From NCBI GenBank assembly GCA_009829735.1, contig CM020619.1, positions 22,531,554 to 22,595,553 on the forward strand: a stretch of DNA of 64,000 nt, written 5' to 3'. Positions 26,141 through 38,876 of the stretch are shown piece after piece. The first letter of the stretch is position 1, and each line of letters opens with the position of its first letter. Under the pieces are notes generated by a model. That model had not been told where the DNA came from, did no database searches, and saw only the letters and a program-made list of their open reading frames with translations. This stretch comes from Pyropia yezoensis. Its lineage: Eukaryota > Rhodophyta > Bangiophyceae > Bangiales > Bangiaceae. The position numbers were made by a program, and so were the translations under genes.

Positions 26141-28317
26141 ATGTCTACCCAAGAGACGGGGAACGTTCAAGATGACGAATCGGCGTCGACGCCGATTCCG
26201 GAGGTGACTACGGGAACCGGGATCGGGAACCCGATCGATAACATTGAGACGCCAATGCTTTCCGGTGCCGGATCGACGTTTGGCACGGCTCGGACGGCAG
26301 GAGGCGGGGGCCCGCCTCAACTGTCGTCGACCGACCTCACTCCGCCGCCTCCTTCACCAGGGGATTCCCTGATGGCATCATTGGCCCGCATCGAGGCCCG
26401 GTTTTCCGGACTCGACGCTCGCCAGGAGCGGACGGAGGACGCGATGGCAGTGTTGATGTCAACACGCCACACGACGGGACCCCGTCGTGTTCCTCCCACA
26501 CCAGTACGGTTCGAACCGGCCGGACTACTTTCGGAGTCCACCAGGGTCAACCCCGGTGTTGCTACTCCTGGACAACCCCCGGACACAATGGGGTATGGAT
26601 CCGACTCTTCGGCAGAGTTGGAACGGAGCCATACGGAGCGATACGATCGGAGCACCCGAAGCGGACTCCGCGGACACGACCCGGCGGATACTTACGCCGG
26701 TGGAGAGTCGGTTATTGGGGGAGGGGGTACCCTCTCGCAGTACCCCCACGACGAAGGAGGCCAGGCAACTCGGGTTCCCGAAGTGCCGACGCCTGAAGTA
26801 CCATCTTCAGTGGTGGAAGCTATGACCGCGCAGGTAACTGCGAGCCTACTGAAGCGGATGGAGTCCGATGAGTTTGCTCATCAACTGGCTAAGCGACTGG
26901 ATATCCAGGACGCTGACACGGAGATCGTCAACGAAGTCTTCAGGTCGGTACTGACTCCCGAACGTTATCGTTTGGAAGACCGATCTACCACCGTATCGGA
27001 ATCGATGCGTAATACCTCGCACCGAGCGATCCGCTCTATGCAGACCCTTATGAAGGGAGTCCCTATGTTCGGGGGCCCCAACGGGCGTCCGTTGGCAGTC
27101 ATCGGCTTCTTGACTAGCTTCAAGGCAGCCGCGGACAAGGCCCTCGTTAACGAGGGGCTGGCGCTGGAGATCCTCCCGTTCTTTGTTGATGAACGGGTGC
27201 GAGTTATTCTTCGCCAGGCATCCCCGATGCCGGGAATGAGGGTCGCGGCCACCCCCATGGATTACCGTGGGATATTGAAGGAGCTGCTGAGCAGCTACCT
27301 CAGTGAGGACAAGTGCGAGGACCACTATCGGGCCCTTCGCACTGCCACCGCCCAGTCCTGGGAGGATGAGGAGATGTTTGGACGCCGGATCCAAGAGCTC
27401 GACTACGAGCTGGGGAAGCTCCTCGGAGAAGGGGAGCTACGGGCCATCCTGTTCGCAGGAGTACCCAACTACGTGCGGATATCCGCTCGGGGAGCCAATA
27501 CGGCCCGGACGAACTTCAGTCGACTGATGCATATGTGCAAGTCCCTAGGGGACGCCTACCGGGTTCTACACCCGGAGTGTGCCTTGGCCCCGAAGCCCAA
27601 GGGTGAGGGAGGCAAGCCCAGTCTTACCCCGGTACCGAGGCAAGAGAAGGTGGAACGTAAGGCCGCACCAGTACTGGTGGCGACCGAACATACCCCTACG
27701 GGCGAGGATGAACCTCTAGTTGACCAACAGGGCCACCTGTTGCTACCGGCGACGCCGGTGATTGATGAGCACGGTACGGCAGCGTACATCGCCCCGGCTG
27801 GGACCCAGTTCCAGGTCAACGAGGGAGCGGGACGGCGCGTCCCGTATGTGCGGACGACGCGGTATGCCCCGGTTACGGGTAACCCCCACCAGCCCCTGCC
27901 TACATGGGCAGTACGTACGGAGGCACCTCCGCAGATTGCGGGCCGACCCAACCGGTTGGGGGAGTCCATGTTCCGGTTGACCCGAGGACCCAAGGCCTAC
28001 CAGGGAGCAGGCACTCGGGCGCCCGAGGGAGGCAACCGCAGCTACGGGGCTACCCCGATGCGAACTCAAGGAGGGACCGGCACGTCCGGATGTATGTTGT
28101 GTGGGGATCCCCAGCACTGGGTGTCGTCCTGCCCACTCATCCCCGAGGAGTCTCGGCGGGCAGCGGCGCACCGCAAGGCATCCACCGGGGGGTATCCCGC
28201 CAGAGCACCTGGACCCGCACCGGGTAGGTAGCCAGCCCCAGGTGGAGTACTGGCCGTCGAGGAGGCACCTCCGCAGCCGGATGTCCCGGCGGACAGCACC
28301 CTACCAAGGGCGTGAAA
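26141..28317 (+). pseudogene. gag: GypA copy 3 gag with premature stop
   Basis: The start is ATG 26141 (MSTQETG). The frame is collinear with copy 2 Gag and keeps the CCHC knuckle, but CAG to TAG at 28229-28231 ends it at about residue 696, before the last 30 codons. A second in-frame stop, TGA at 28313-28315, comes from the change that also breaks the frameshift heptamer. Confidence 0.88.
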
Positions 28318-28318
28318 C
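28312..28318 (+). other. Mutated frameshift heptamer (GTGAAAC) in GypA copy 3
   Basis: The other GypA copies read GGGAAAC here. One G to T change removes the X-triplet and makes GGA into TGA, so gag-pol fusion should be impossible from this copy. Confidence 0.7.
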
Positions 28319-28332
28319 GAGTAAGAGGAAGG

Positions 28333-31300
28333 ATGACCGGGGGGCGCTGGGGTAACCCAAGCAAGCCACCCCGGAGTACCGCGGGGAAAGCCCCACGGAG
28401 AGCGCGGTTGAGCCGACGCCGCATCAACCCCCGGGTACACCTTCCGGCCCCGACGACACGGCGTCAGGGGATTGATGACCAACCACCAAGGTTGGGAGGA
28501 GAGGACGGGAAGCCCCGTCACGTCGAACCAGACAAGGGTCCTGTTCAGGATGCCCGAGCTACACCGGATATCGGTGTAGGACATGTGTTGTTAACCGTGG
28601 AGAACTTCAAGGTATCAGCCACACTGGGGGTTGACCCCCAGTCGACACGATCGTACTACCCTGTACTGGATACAGGGGCTGGACCCAACCTTATCCGGAA
28701 GGATACCCTCCCGGACAAGTGGCTTCCGCGAGTCAGAGTGACTCGGGGACCCACCATCAAGGACGCGAATGGTCGCCTCATTCGTACGACCGCAGCGATG
28801 TCGCTGCAGGTTACCATCGGGGATCTCACCACGGAAGTTGACTTTCTGGTGTGTGAGACCCTATCGGTGCCCTGCATACTGGGGTGCACCTTCATCAACG
28901 TTCACGTTGATGCAATCCGGCCAGGCCGGAGGACCGTCGAGCTTCAAGAAGCCGACGGGACGAAGCGAGGACACACGGCTATCGTCAGGGACCTGACGCT
29001 ACAAGGAAGCCACGTTAACGTGGCTGAGGTGTACGCAAGCGTCGAGCCGAAGACACTTCGGTTGGCCAAGCGAACTCGCTTTGAGCCGTTGTCGGAGACA
29101 GTCCTCCCGGTTAACTGCGACCTCGCAGGCATCTGCAGAGTCCGGTCCAACCCGCGGACGTACAAGCGCCATGGGTTGACCATGGCCAACGGTCTCATAG
29201 ACCTCCCAGCAGGAGGGTCGTCCCTCCTAGTGATGGCGAACTATCGCCGTAAGGCAGTCACCCTACCGAAGAGAACTATCCTCGGGATTGCCGAACTCTA
29301 CGAAGGAGATATCCTTACCCCTGACAAGGAAGGTCAAGTGGACCCACTTGAGGTGCTGGCGGTCGCCGAGACCACCGAGCGACAGCAACCCGATGACGGG
29401 AAGCCTAGTCGACCATCATTACCGGCGGATATTCCGCCGAAGGACCAAGAAGCATTGAAGGCACTGGCCGAGGCTGACCTCGACCACCTTCCCCCTTCCG
29501 TAGCCGAAGGGGTACGACGGATCTTAAGAAAGCATGACGTCATGTGGACAGGCGGAGCCTTGGGTACCATTGGGGCAACCCAACATCGTATTGACCTGGT
29601 ACCAGGCGCACGCCCCGCCCGGTCACAACCGCACCGAGCGGGACCTATGAAACGAGAGATCGTTGATGGAGAAGTGAAGAGGATGAGTGAAGCGAAGGTG
29701 ATACGACCTTCGATGTCGGAGTGGGATGCCCCAGTCGTTCTCGTACCGAAGAAGGATCAAACCCCTCGGTTTTGCATCGATTATCGACGCCTCAACTTGG
29801 TTACCAAGAAGGACTCATACCCTTTACCAAGGATGGATGAATGCATCGACTCCCTGGGGGAAGCTACGGTGTTTACCACCATCGACTGCAATGCCGGATA
29901 CTGGCAGATCCCGGTGGCGGACGAGGATATCCCCAAGACGGCATTCGTCTGTCACAGTGGAGTGTACGAGTTCCTAAGGATGCCCTTCGGATTGTCCAAT
30001 GCCCCCGCTACATTCCAGCGGGCTATCGACATTATACTGTCGGGGGTGAAGTGGCGTAACTGCCTAGTGTACCTCGATGACGAAATCGTCTTCTCGCGTA
30101 ACATGGATGACCATGTGCAACATGTGGACGAGGTACTCACCCTCTTGCGGAACGCCGGGGTAACCCTGCGTCTGAAGAAGTGCGCCTTCTTCCAACAGAC
30201 GGTCGAGTATCTGGGCCACCAGATAACCCCTGTTAAACTAGGGGTACTCGAAGCCAATACCCGGGCACTCCGGGATGCCCGGTTCCCTAACACCCAGACG
30301 CAGCTCAAGAGCTTCCTGGGAATGTGCACTGTATACCGACGGTTCGTCAAGGACTTCGCTCGGATAGCTAAACCGTTAACGGTTCTTACGAGCAGTACCC
30401 TGCCCAAGGTACTCCAACCCTCTTCGCCTAGCGAAGAGGAGGCATTCGAGTCGCTGAAGCGAGCCCTACTAGCCCCACCCGTCCTTGCGTTACCACACCG
30501 ACGGGGTACCTTCGTCATCGATGTCGATGCATGCGATACACAAGTGGGATGCACCCTGTTACAGGGAGAGACGTTGATAGGTACCGACAACGTTATCCCG
30601 GACCTACGTCCGGTAGGATACTTCAGCCGGACACTCAACCCGACTGAGCGTAACTATAGTGCCCCCGAGCGTGAATGCCTCGGAGTTATATGGGCAGTGC
30701 AACTGCTCCGTCCATACCTGGAGGGCTCCAGGTTCATCGTGAGCTCCGACCACGAACCCCTACGATGGCTCCTCAACCTTGGTGACAAGGATTCCGATAG
30801 CCATGGGAGGCTAGCCCGATGGAGGCTAAAAATGGCCGAGCACGACTACCGTACTGTGTATAAGCCTCGGTCAACCCACCATCTCGGAGACGCATTGTCT
30901 CGACTCGACACCCCGAGCGGGGATACCCGCCCGGTGGAAGAGGACATCCCGGTGGTACCGGTCTGCATGGTGGGTAACGCTACCCAAGGTATGGTTGACC
31001 ACACCATGGCACACCGAGCATGCCCACTCACCCTCGCGGACTTCCGCGAGGCACAAGCCAACGACGATGACTGTAGACGCCATCGCGCTAACCTCCTGGC
31101 CGGTACGGCCGGCATCTTCTCCGAGAACGAAGACGGACTCATATACCGGCGGGCACCCGCCGATGGACGACATCAAGTCGTGGTTCCCGTGTCCTTACGG
31201 CAAGCCGTCATGAAACGAGAACATGAGAACCCTACAGCCGGACACCCGGGGGGTTCACGTATGTTCGCAGCAATGCGAAGGTTCTTCTACTGGCCAGCAA

Positions 31301-32500
31301 TGGCCGTCGACGTGGTCGACCACGTAAGGGGATGCCACCCCTGTGCACGTAACTGCATGAGTCTGCATAGGCAGGCGTCTGCCATGAAGCTATTCCCACC
31401 TGATGGGCCCAACGAGCAGGTCGCTATCGACATACTCGGGCCACTTCCGGTAACGGAAGAAGGGAACAGGTACATCCTGGTCATGTCTGACCGGTTCACT
31501 AAGCTGTCACGAGCGGCAGCCATCCCGAATGATACGGCATACACCATCATGAACGCAGTGGTTGACCACTGGATCAGTGCATACGGAGTCATGAAGCAAC
31601 TCCTCTCCGACAACGGAGCAAACCTTACGTCAGCATTCTGCACTAAGGTCCTGGGCATGTTCGGTATCGAACCACGTCGGGCATCCGACTACCACCCGCA
31701 AACCAACGGGCAGGTGGAGCGGTTCAACCGCACCATCGTGAAGATGCTACAGTGCTACGTGGCCGAGCACACGAACACTTGGGACAGGCTTCTGTCTGTA
31801 CTCACCCTGGCATACAATGCCAGGCCACATCGGAGCACAAACATCGCTCCGCTGGAGTGGGTCATGCCACTAGGCGTCGGTAACCTGACGCTGCCACCAG
31901 GCAGGTGCACTCGGTATGATACACCGAAAGGCCGACCGGCCGAACGTATCCACCTAGCTTGGTTGGCCAAGCTATCGTGGATGATTCCTAAGCTCAAGCG
32001 TGCCCTTGACAGAACACAACTTCAATATAAGAAGAACTTCGACGCCCGACTACGGGTGCGCAACGCAACCCTGGTAACAGGTGACTGGGTCTACATCAGA
32101 CACCAGAAGTTCCGGGGGAACAAGCTCATGCAACCGGTCAAGGGACCGTACCAGATTCTCCACAGAGATGACCACTCTGTTATCTTACACTCCGATACGG
32201 AGATCCAAACGCATCAGTGTGAATGATGTCACACCTGCTCCGAAGCCGGAACAGCCTCAGCCGGTACCGGCTGGGTTGCTACATGAAGCTCTTACAACCC
32301 ACCGGTCAGATGACCCGGTGGGACCGGATGGGATCCCATACCAAGTAGAGAGCGTGGTCGGACACACCGACCCGGACCTACCAGGACCCTGGTACGTCGA
32401 GGTTATGTGGGTCGGATACGACTCACCCACCTGGGAACAGGCGGCAAATATACCCCGCCAACTCCTCATGCCTTACATGAGGCGACGACGCCTACTGTAA
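28333..32500 (+). pseudogene. pol: GypA copy 3 pol, frameshifted before the chromodomain
   Basis: From ATG 28333 the frame is open through protease (DTGAG), RT (YLDDEIVF, with Glu where other copies have Val), RNase H and a full integrase core with IDILGPLP, SDNG and NGQVERF. One extra A near 32207 shifts the frame and gives a stop at 32226. The remaining codons, including the chromodomain-like tail, continue in another frame to 32500. The strand is dense in short perfect hairpins. Confidence 0.9.
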
Positions 32501-32978
32501 CAACCCAACAGACACCGACTTCGGCTGTTGGGGGGTGAGGCTTATACCTACTAAGTAGGGTGTGACATGGTTACGGCAGACTTAGGCTTCTAAGTCAAAT
32601 CAGCCTTAGGCTTCTAAGTCGAACCAAGCTTAGGCAACTAAGTAGAGTCAAGCTTAGGTAACTAGGTAAGACCTGAACCTTAATAAGTTAACTTAAAGGT
32701 AAAGGCTAACTTCGATAATATCGAAGTAACTAGGGGGCTTACACGGGAGGATGACCTCCCCAAGCCAAGACACAAAGTGAGGGAGGATGACCTCCCCAAG
32801 CATGAACCAACCGGATGAAGTTGGATGGGAGGCAAGGCACCCTTGAGCCAGAAGGGGTACTCCCCAGGGCAGCAAACAGAGGCAAGCAATGCCCCCAAAG
32901 GGGATGAGTTTATACTCACTACTACCCGGCCACCATAAGGGTCACCGGGGCCCTCTCCCGCACTAACAATAGCGCTCC
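32501..32978. other. Convergent intergenic region (GypA copy 3)
   Basis: The spacer between pol and antisense ORF contains the CTTAG/CTAAG array (32579-32668), a 19-bp inverted repeat at 32709-32727 (9-bp arms around one base) and the paired GGGAGGATGACCTCCC hairpins near 32750-32800. No gene. Confidence 0.6.
32579..32668. repeat. CTTAG...CTAAG hairpin array (GypA copy 3)
   Basis: These are the same four units as at 11581-11672, in inverted orientation with the element. Confidence 0.75.
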
Positions 32979-33591
32979 TCAGTGGGTAGACCCACTGCCC
33001 GAGGGAGGCCACTCACGCGTAATCGCGTATACCTCCGTGCTCCACCGGTCGGCAATCTCACGACGGTCAATCACCCGAGTTACCTCGGTGCATAGCTGGA
33101 CGAGGGTGCTGCGGCCAGCCTCCACGTCCTCCAGAGCTTTCTGGAGGCGGTCCAGCACGCCACCGAAAGCAACGCGCTGACCCAACTAGCGCAGCACCTG
33201 GGGGATATCCCCCCAGCTAACAGAGAGACCCTCCCGCATTGCGCGGGCAACAAGGGCGTCAACGCCCTCATACCAGAGACGGGGACCCCCGTCTTGTATG
33301 ACAGGGGCGGGAGCGGACACTGGCGCAGCCAGAGGAGCCAAAGGAGCCGACACGGCTACCACCGGAGCCGGTGGCACCTGATACGAGGCTCGGTAGGACC
33401 CTACCGAAGGGCTCCACCGTAACCCCGGCGGGCTCCGCCCGACGACGGGACACCTCACGCTCCCCACCCGCAGAGCCCCACTCTCGGGGACGACAGCCAA
33501 CCGCCGCCGGTATCGGGTTACCGAACCACGGGGCAAGGACCTGAAGAGGGTCATGGATAACCATGGGAATACCCAGGTCAGGAACGGCCTC
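32979..33591 (-). pseudogene. GypA copy 3 antisense ORF, 3' part, frameshifted and cut by the gap
   Basis: It aligns with the C-terminal part of the copy 1 protein (ending REWPPSGSGSTH). An extra A near 33164 and single-base losses near 33410 and 33430, judged against copy 4, break the frame. It runs into the assembly gap at 33592, and its 5' part appears at 41407-41576 beyond GypB. Confidence 0.8.
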
Positions 33592-34091
33592 NNNNNNNNN
33601 NNNNNNNNNNNNNNNNNNNNNNNNNNNNNNNNNNNNNNNNNNNNNNNNNNNNNNNNNNNNNNNNNNNNNNNNNNNNNNNNNNNNNNNNNNNNNNNNNNNN
33701 NNNNNNNNNNNNNNNNNNNNNNNNNNNNNNNNNNNNNNNNNNNNNNNNNNNNNNNNNNNNNNNNNNNNNNNNNNNNNNNNNNNNNNNNNNNNNNNNNNNN
33801 NNNNNNNNNNNNNNNNNNNNNNNNNNNNNNNNNNNNNNNNNNNNNNNNNNNNNNNNNNNNNNNNNNNNNNNNNNNNNNNNNNNNNNNNNNNNNNNNNNNN
33901 NNNNNNNNNNNNNNNNNNNNNNNNNNNNNNNNNNNNNNNNNNNNNNNNNNNNNNNNNNNNNNNNNNNNNNNNNNNNNNNNNNNNNNNNNNNNNNNNNNNN
34001 NNNNNNNNNNNNNNNNNNNNNNNNNNNNNNNNNNNNNNNNNNNNNNNNNNNNNNNNNNNNNNNNNNNNNNNNNNNNNNNNNNNNNNNNNNN
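33592..34091. other. Assembly gap, exactly 500 N
   Basis: The round length indicates a placeholder. By comparison with copy 4, about 1.6 kb of copy 3 is missing between its two visible parts. The GypB 3' LTR (about 468 bp) and the N-terminal half of the GypB antisense ORF are also absent, so the true gap is probably well over 2 kb. Confidence 0.85.
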
Positions 34092-34861
34092 CTCCTGTTC
34101 CTTTCCAGCCTCACGGGAACATCCCGATCAGCGTGGCCGTGGAGTCATCCACACCGGTGTCTCCCAACTTGGGGGCCACCCTCCTGACGGTATACCCCAA
34201 GTTGGTGTTACCGCCCACGCCTCTAACCTCAGAGATGATGATCACCACGTTGGTGCGCACCATTTCCTGGTTGGCCGCGTCGACCGCAACCCTCCAAAGT
34301 TCCGAGACTCCTCAACTTGAGGAGCGCGTTCGTACTGCAGTGGCGACCGCGAGTTGCGAGTCGGTGGCGGAGTTTATGACGGCCGAGTTGGCTCGCATTG
34401 GGGCTATTATGCCCCAGCCAACCCCACTTGGGCGTGGCAAGCGTCGTGCGAGCCGGGCATACTCGCCTCCTCGCCGTCGTCGCCGTCACTCGCGGCGCTC
34501 TCCCTCCGTGTCGGAAGACGAGTTGTCTTACTCCGTCTCGGAGTCCTCTACCCCATCGGAGACGGAGTCTGTCCAGCGTCTGCGTCGCAAACTTGCGCGC
34601 AAGACCAGGCAGAAGAGTAGCCACGGTCGGCGCCACTTGCGCGACCGTGAGGGGCGCGACGGTTCCGACTTGGAGCCGCCGCCCCTTCCAACGAGTGGAG
34701 ACCGTTATCGGCGTGGGTCTCGCCGCTCGCCTCCACGTGAGGGCGAGGGCCGTGGAGTGGGAGAGTCTAGCATTGCGTGCCTAGTTGGCAGCTGCCTTTG
34801 TTGTGAGAGTGTGAGGGTTAGGGCTGTAGTTAAAGCCACTCTGCGTACCACTTCGACTTGA
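34092..34861 (+). CDS. GypB antisense ORF, C-terminal part (Arg/Ser-rich)
   Basis: An open frame of about 256 codons runs from the gap to TGA at 34859-34861 (34861 last base), convergent with GypB pol. The visible protein has a Thr/Leu/Ala-rich helical stretch, then a basic Arg/Ser segment (about 34438-34530, with RRRRRHSRRS) and an acidic Ser-rich stretch, then more Arg/Lys. The pattern resembles RS-type or nucleic-acid-binding tails. No family is recognised. It has no obvious similarity to the GypA or GypC antisense proteins. Confidence 0.5.
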
Positions 34862-34894
34862 AGCACTCTCTTGGCACTGTTGCTCGGCCTTCCC

Positions 34895-37800
34895 TCACGT
34901 TGAGGGAGGGCTGTTAGGGTCTATCTCGTTCCGGGCACAGTACGCCCGGACCTTCTCAGCAGGAAGGTCCTCCACATACTCCCACGATCATCCTTGGCTT
35001 TGTAGCCAAACCAACGCACCCTCAACATGAGGCGGTCAGTATCCTCATCCCAGCCGTGGTCGATGAACTTGTCGAACACGTACTCCTGCGGGCCCTGTTT
35101 GGCTGCAGGCAGCGAGGGCAGGCGCCACGTTTTCAAAGCACGCGCCCAAGCTGGGTCGCCTGCAGGCGGTGGTGCAACTTTGACCACGTCCTGTCCGTTC
35201 ACTGTGCGGACCCCATCGTCACTTTCGATGGTGAAGCGCCGCCCATCAGTACGAAGGACCTGGTACGGCCCCTTCGTCTGGAACACCAACTTACCCCCAG
35301 TTGGGGTGTGTGAGTGGACCAATACCCAGTCACCCTGCTCGGGGACATGCTTGGCGTTGCGCACCTTTTTGTCAAAGGTACGCTTGTAGCGCTTTTGTGC
35401 TTTGTCCATCTCAGCCCTGACTTTAGGGATGAGGTTTTCAAGCCTAGCAGCGAACTCCGCCTTACTCTCAGTAGGAGTGGGCGTACTGCCACCATCCTCC
35501 CTAGTTGGGAGCGGCCGCCGCACGGCAATAGACCGCACGCGACGGGGGGTCACAAAAGCGAGGGTACTTCCCCGGTAGATGAGTGAACCTGCGAATTGTA
35601 GGCAGTGGTCAGAATAGAAATGTATTGGTCCCACGTCTTCACGTGCTCACTCACATAATGGCGCAGCTGCCTAACAATAGTTTTTGTTGAAGCGCTCCAC
35701 CTGCCCATTAGTTTGTGGGTGGTAGGGGGTGGCATAGTTTGCCTTAACCCCCAACATATCCAGCACTCCTTGAAACAGTACAGACGCAAATTGCGGTCCA
35801 TTGTCCGATAGTGTACTATCCGGAATGCCATACGCGGCAACCCAGTGATCTAGGAAGGCTGACACGACCGACATGGCCGTGATCTCTGCCAGTGGGATCG
35901 CTCGCGTAAGTTTCGTGAAGCGGTCACAGATGACCAGGAGGTACTGGTTGCCCTCCTCGGTCACTGGCAGTGGCCCAAGGATGTCCATCGCCAACGCGGC
36001 GAAGGGCTCCTTGGCCGGGAACAATAGCATAGCCGTAGTAGGCCGCCGTTCCATCAGACGGTTCTGTGCACAACTTGTGCAGGCAGCCACCCAACTGTAG
36101 ATGTCCACCACCATGGACGGCCAGTAGTACCTGGTCCTCAGGGTCTGGTACAGTTTACTAGACCCCAGGTGTCCACCCGTGGGAGCGTTATGCTCCTCTC
36201 AAGGATACTGTCCTTGAGGGATGCGGGGACGACAAGTTGTTCGGTCCCCTGGAATACCCCCCTCCTCATGAGGAGGCCATCGTCTCCCAGGAAGAACCGC
36301 GTCTCCGCCACTGTATCCAGGGTATCCCTCTGCGACTTGCAGAAGGGATCCTCGGCCTGGGCCTTCACTACTTCGTCCAGGGACAGGGGCAAGTACTTCT
36401 TGTTCCCTGGCGCCTCGGGATTCAACGCCTGACCCGAGCGCGTGACTACCCCCACGATGGGGATGTCCTCATCGACTGGGGTGGTGTCCAGTCCCTCGGT
36501 AGGTACCCGAGAGAGGCCGTCGGCAAGGGCATGTTGCCTGCCAGGTCGGTACTCAATATCAAAGTTGAAGGGTGCAAGTCGCACCCTCCACCGGTTGAGA
36601 CGAGTGTTCGTACAGTCCGTCTTGAAGATGAACTGCAACGCGCGGTGGTCACAGCGGATGAGGAACTTCTCACCCTCTAGGTAGTGACGAAGTGACGTCA
36701 CCGCCCATACCACTGCGAGTCCTTCCAACTCGGTGACTCCGTAGTTCTTCTCGGCCGAGTTTAGCCCCTTGCTGAAGTATCCCACCGGCAAGTACTCCTT
36801 GTCCGGCTGTTGCTGAAGCAACACACAACCAAGTTGGTCGTAGCTAGCGTCCACATCCAGGATGTAGTGGCCTCCCAACCTGGGAATAGCCAGGATAGGG
36901 GGCTTCAGCAGAAGGTCCCGAAGAGTCTCAAAGGATTCCTGCTCCACCCGACTTGGGGGAGGCAGGTTCTTCGGTAGCGTTGAGCTCACTAACTCATTCA
37001 ACGGCTTCGCCACTTTGGCGAAGCCCTTAGTGAAACGTCGGTACACGTTACACATCCCGAGGAAGCTCCTCATCTGGGTCTGGGTCCGGGGGTACTGAGC
37101 CTTGCGGATGGCCCTCAAGTTTTTCTCGTTGACACTGAGACGCCCCGGACGGACAACATGTCCCAAGTACTCCACCTCTTGAGTGAAGAGGTGGCACTTA
37201 CTCGCCTTCAGTGACACTCCGGCGTCAGCAAGTAGCTTGAACACCTGGCCAAGATGGCCAATGTGTTCCTCCGGACTTCGGGAGAACACAATGATATCGT
37301 CTAGGTACACGAGACAGATCTGCCACCGTACTCCGGCCAGAATCATGTCCATAGCGCGCTGGAAAGTTGCCGGCGCGTTACACAGGCCAAACGGTAGGCG
37401 CTTGCACTGGTAGGTACCACAGTGACAGGTAAAGGTAGTTTTATGCCTGTCCTCCGGGGCAATGGGAATTTGCCAGTACCCCGCGTTACAGTCCAGGGTA
37501 GAGAACACGTTTGCCTCCCCCAGAGAGTCCAGACAGTCATCCATCCGAGGTAGGGGATAACTATCCTTCACCGTGCTCTCGTTGAGCTTACGGTAGTCGA
37601 TACAGAACCGGGGGGTCCCATCAACTTTGGGGACGATCACCACCGGACTCGCCCACTCGGCGTTGCTGGCCTCGATCACATCGAGGGCCTCCATGCGAGC
37701 AACTTGCTCCTTAACGAGGGCCCTTGAACGGGGTCCCCCCCTATACGGTTGTTGGCGTATAGGGGGCGCACCGGGTTTCAACTCGATCCGGTGTTGGGTA

Positions 37801-38876
37801 GCTCTCATGAGTCCCAATTGACCATCCCACAACTTGTGATATTGGTCCAAGAGGCGTTCAACTTGAACCCTCAACCTGGGTGGAACACCCTCCATGTTTA
37901 CCTGGGGCCGAGGAGAGGCGGCCGACTTGGCTTGATGCTTCTCCTTTCCGGACTTCGGGTCGCTACTTGCGCCCGCGCTGAGGGTGACCGCTACTACCGG
38001 TCCCTCGTGTTGGTCGATATAGCCGAACTTGGCCCCCGACTTGAAGAACTTGGGCGACGAGCTCAGGTTCATCACCTGGATCCTCCACGGGACTCCGGCT
38101 TTGGAGTCCATCGTGCCCAGGGCAACATGCACTTGGTGCTTGCGAGCAAGACGGGGGTTAGGGTGCACCAACCCGTTCCCCGCATAATCAGTTACAACAT
38201 CCACGTGCGCCACCGAGTTGGGGGGCAACGTGACTTTACGGGCTAAACGCAGAGTAGCAGTAAACCCTTCCCTCACAGAACAAACAGGCTTCGACTGTGA
38301 AACTGTCACAGGAGCCACAGACTTTCCCTTACCAAGGATGGGGATAGTCTCCCCATTCATCAACTTGACCCAGTACTCAGGGCCACAAATCAAAGGCACT
38401 TGTGTTACGACATAAGGGGTACCCAGAAGCAGGGGTACCGATATATTCTCAACTACACCATAGGTCACGTCGACCTCATGGGTCCCCAACCGAGTTGGTA
38501 GGGTCACGGCACCAACGATGGGAAGTACCCCACCATTGATATCGATCAGATGGTCAGCTTTAGACTTCCAGCGTTGGAGCCTCATCCCCTTTGGTAATAG
38601 CGACTTGCGTATCAAGGAGGCTCCTGACCCGGTATCAAGTACGATACGGGCACAACAGGCGCGGCCGGGGGCAAGTTGCACCCGTCCAGCCACCTGGAAG
38701 TTCTCACCCGTCAGCACCGCGATGACCCGACGTGGGTTTACGTTCTTGGGAAGTCCCACCCGAGGTGGGCGGACTCCCTTAGGTCGCCGCAGTATCCGAC
38801 ACGGTTGGTTCGTCCTCTTGGCCCACTTGGCCGAGGCTGCCGTTGTGAGCTTCGGACGACCAGCTCCAACGGTCAT
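34895..38876 (-). pseudogene. pol: GypB pol, multiply frameshifted
   Basis: The first frame (38876-36138) is open and encodes protease (DTGSGASLIRK), RT (FCIDYRKLN, YLDDIIVFS), RNase H (LDVDASYD, RCDHRALQF) and the start of integrase. Breaks follow: an AG duplication near 36195, an extra A in the run at 35681-35685, a one-base loss near 35572, and a one-base loss near 34986 inside the chromodomain-like tail (YVFDKFIDHGWDED, VRWFGYKAKDD). The integrase core is still readable across frames (DILGPLP, SDNGPQF, NGQVERF). The ATG overlaps the gag TGA by two bases. Confidence 0.88.

Noticed and set aside
33553..34861. Frames running through the N gap
   Set aside because: The 500 N are translated as unknown residues. 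Only the part from 34092 onward has sequence support.
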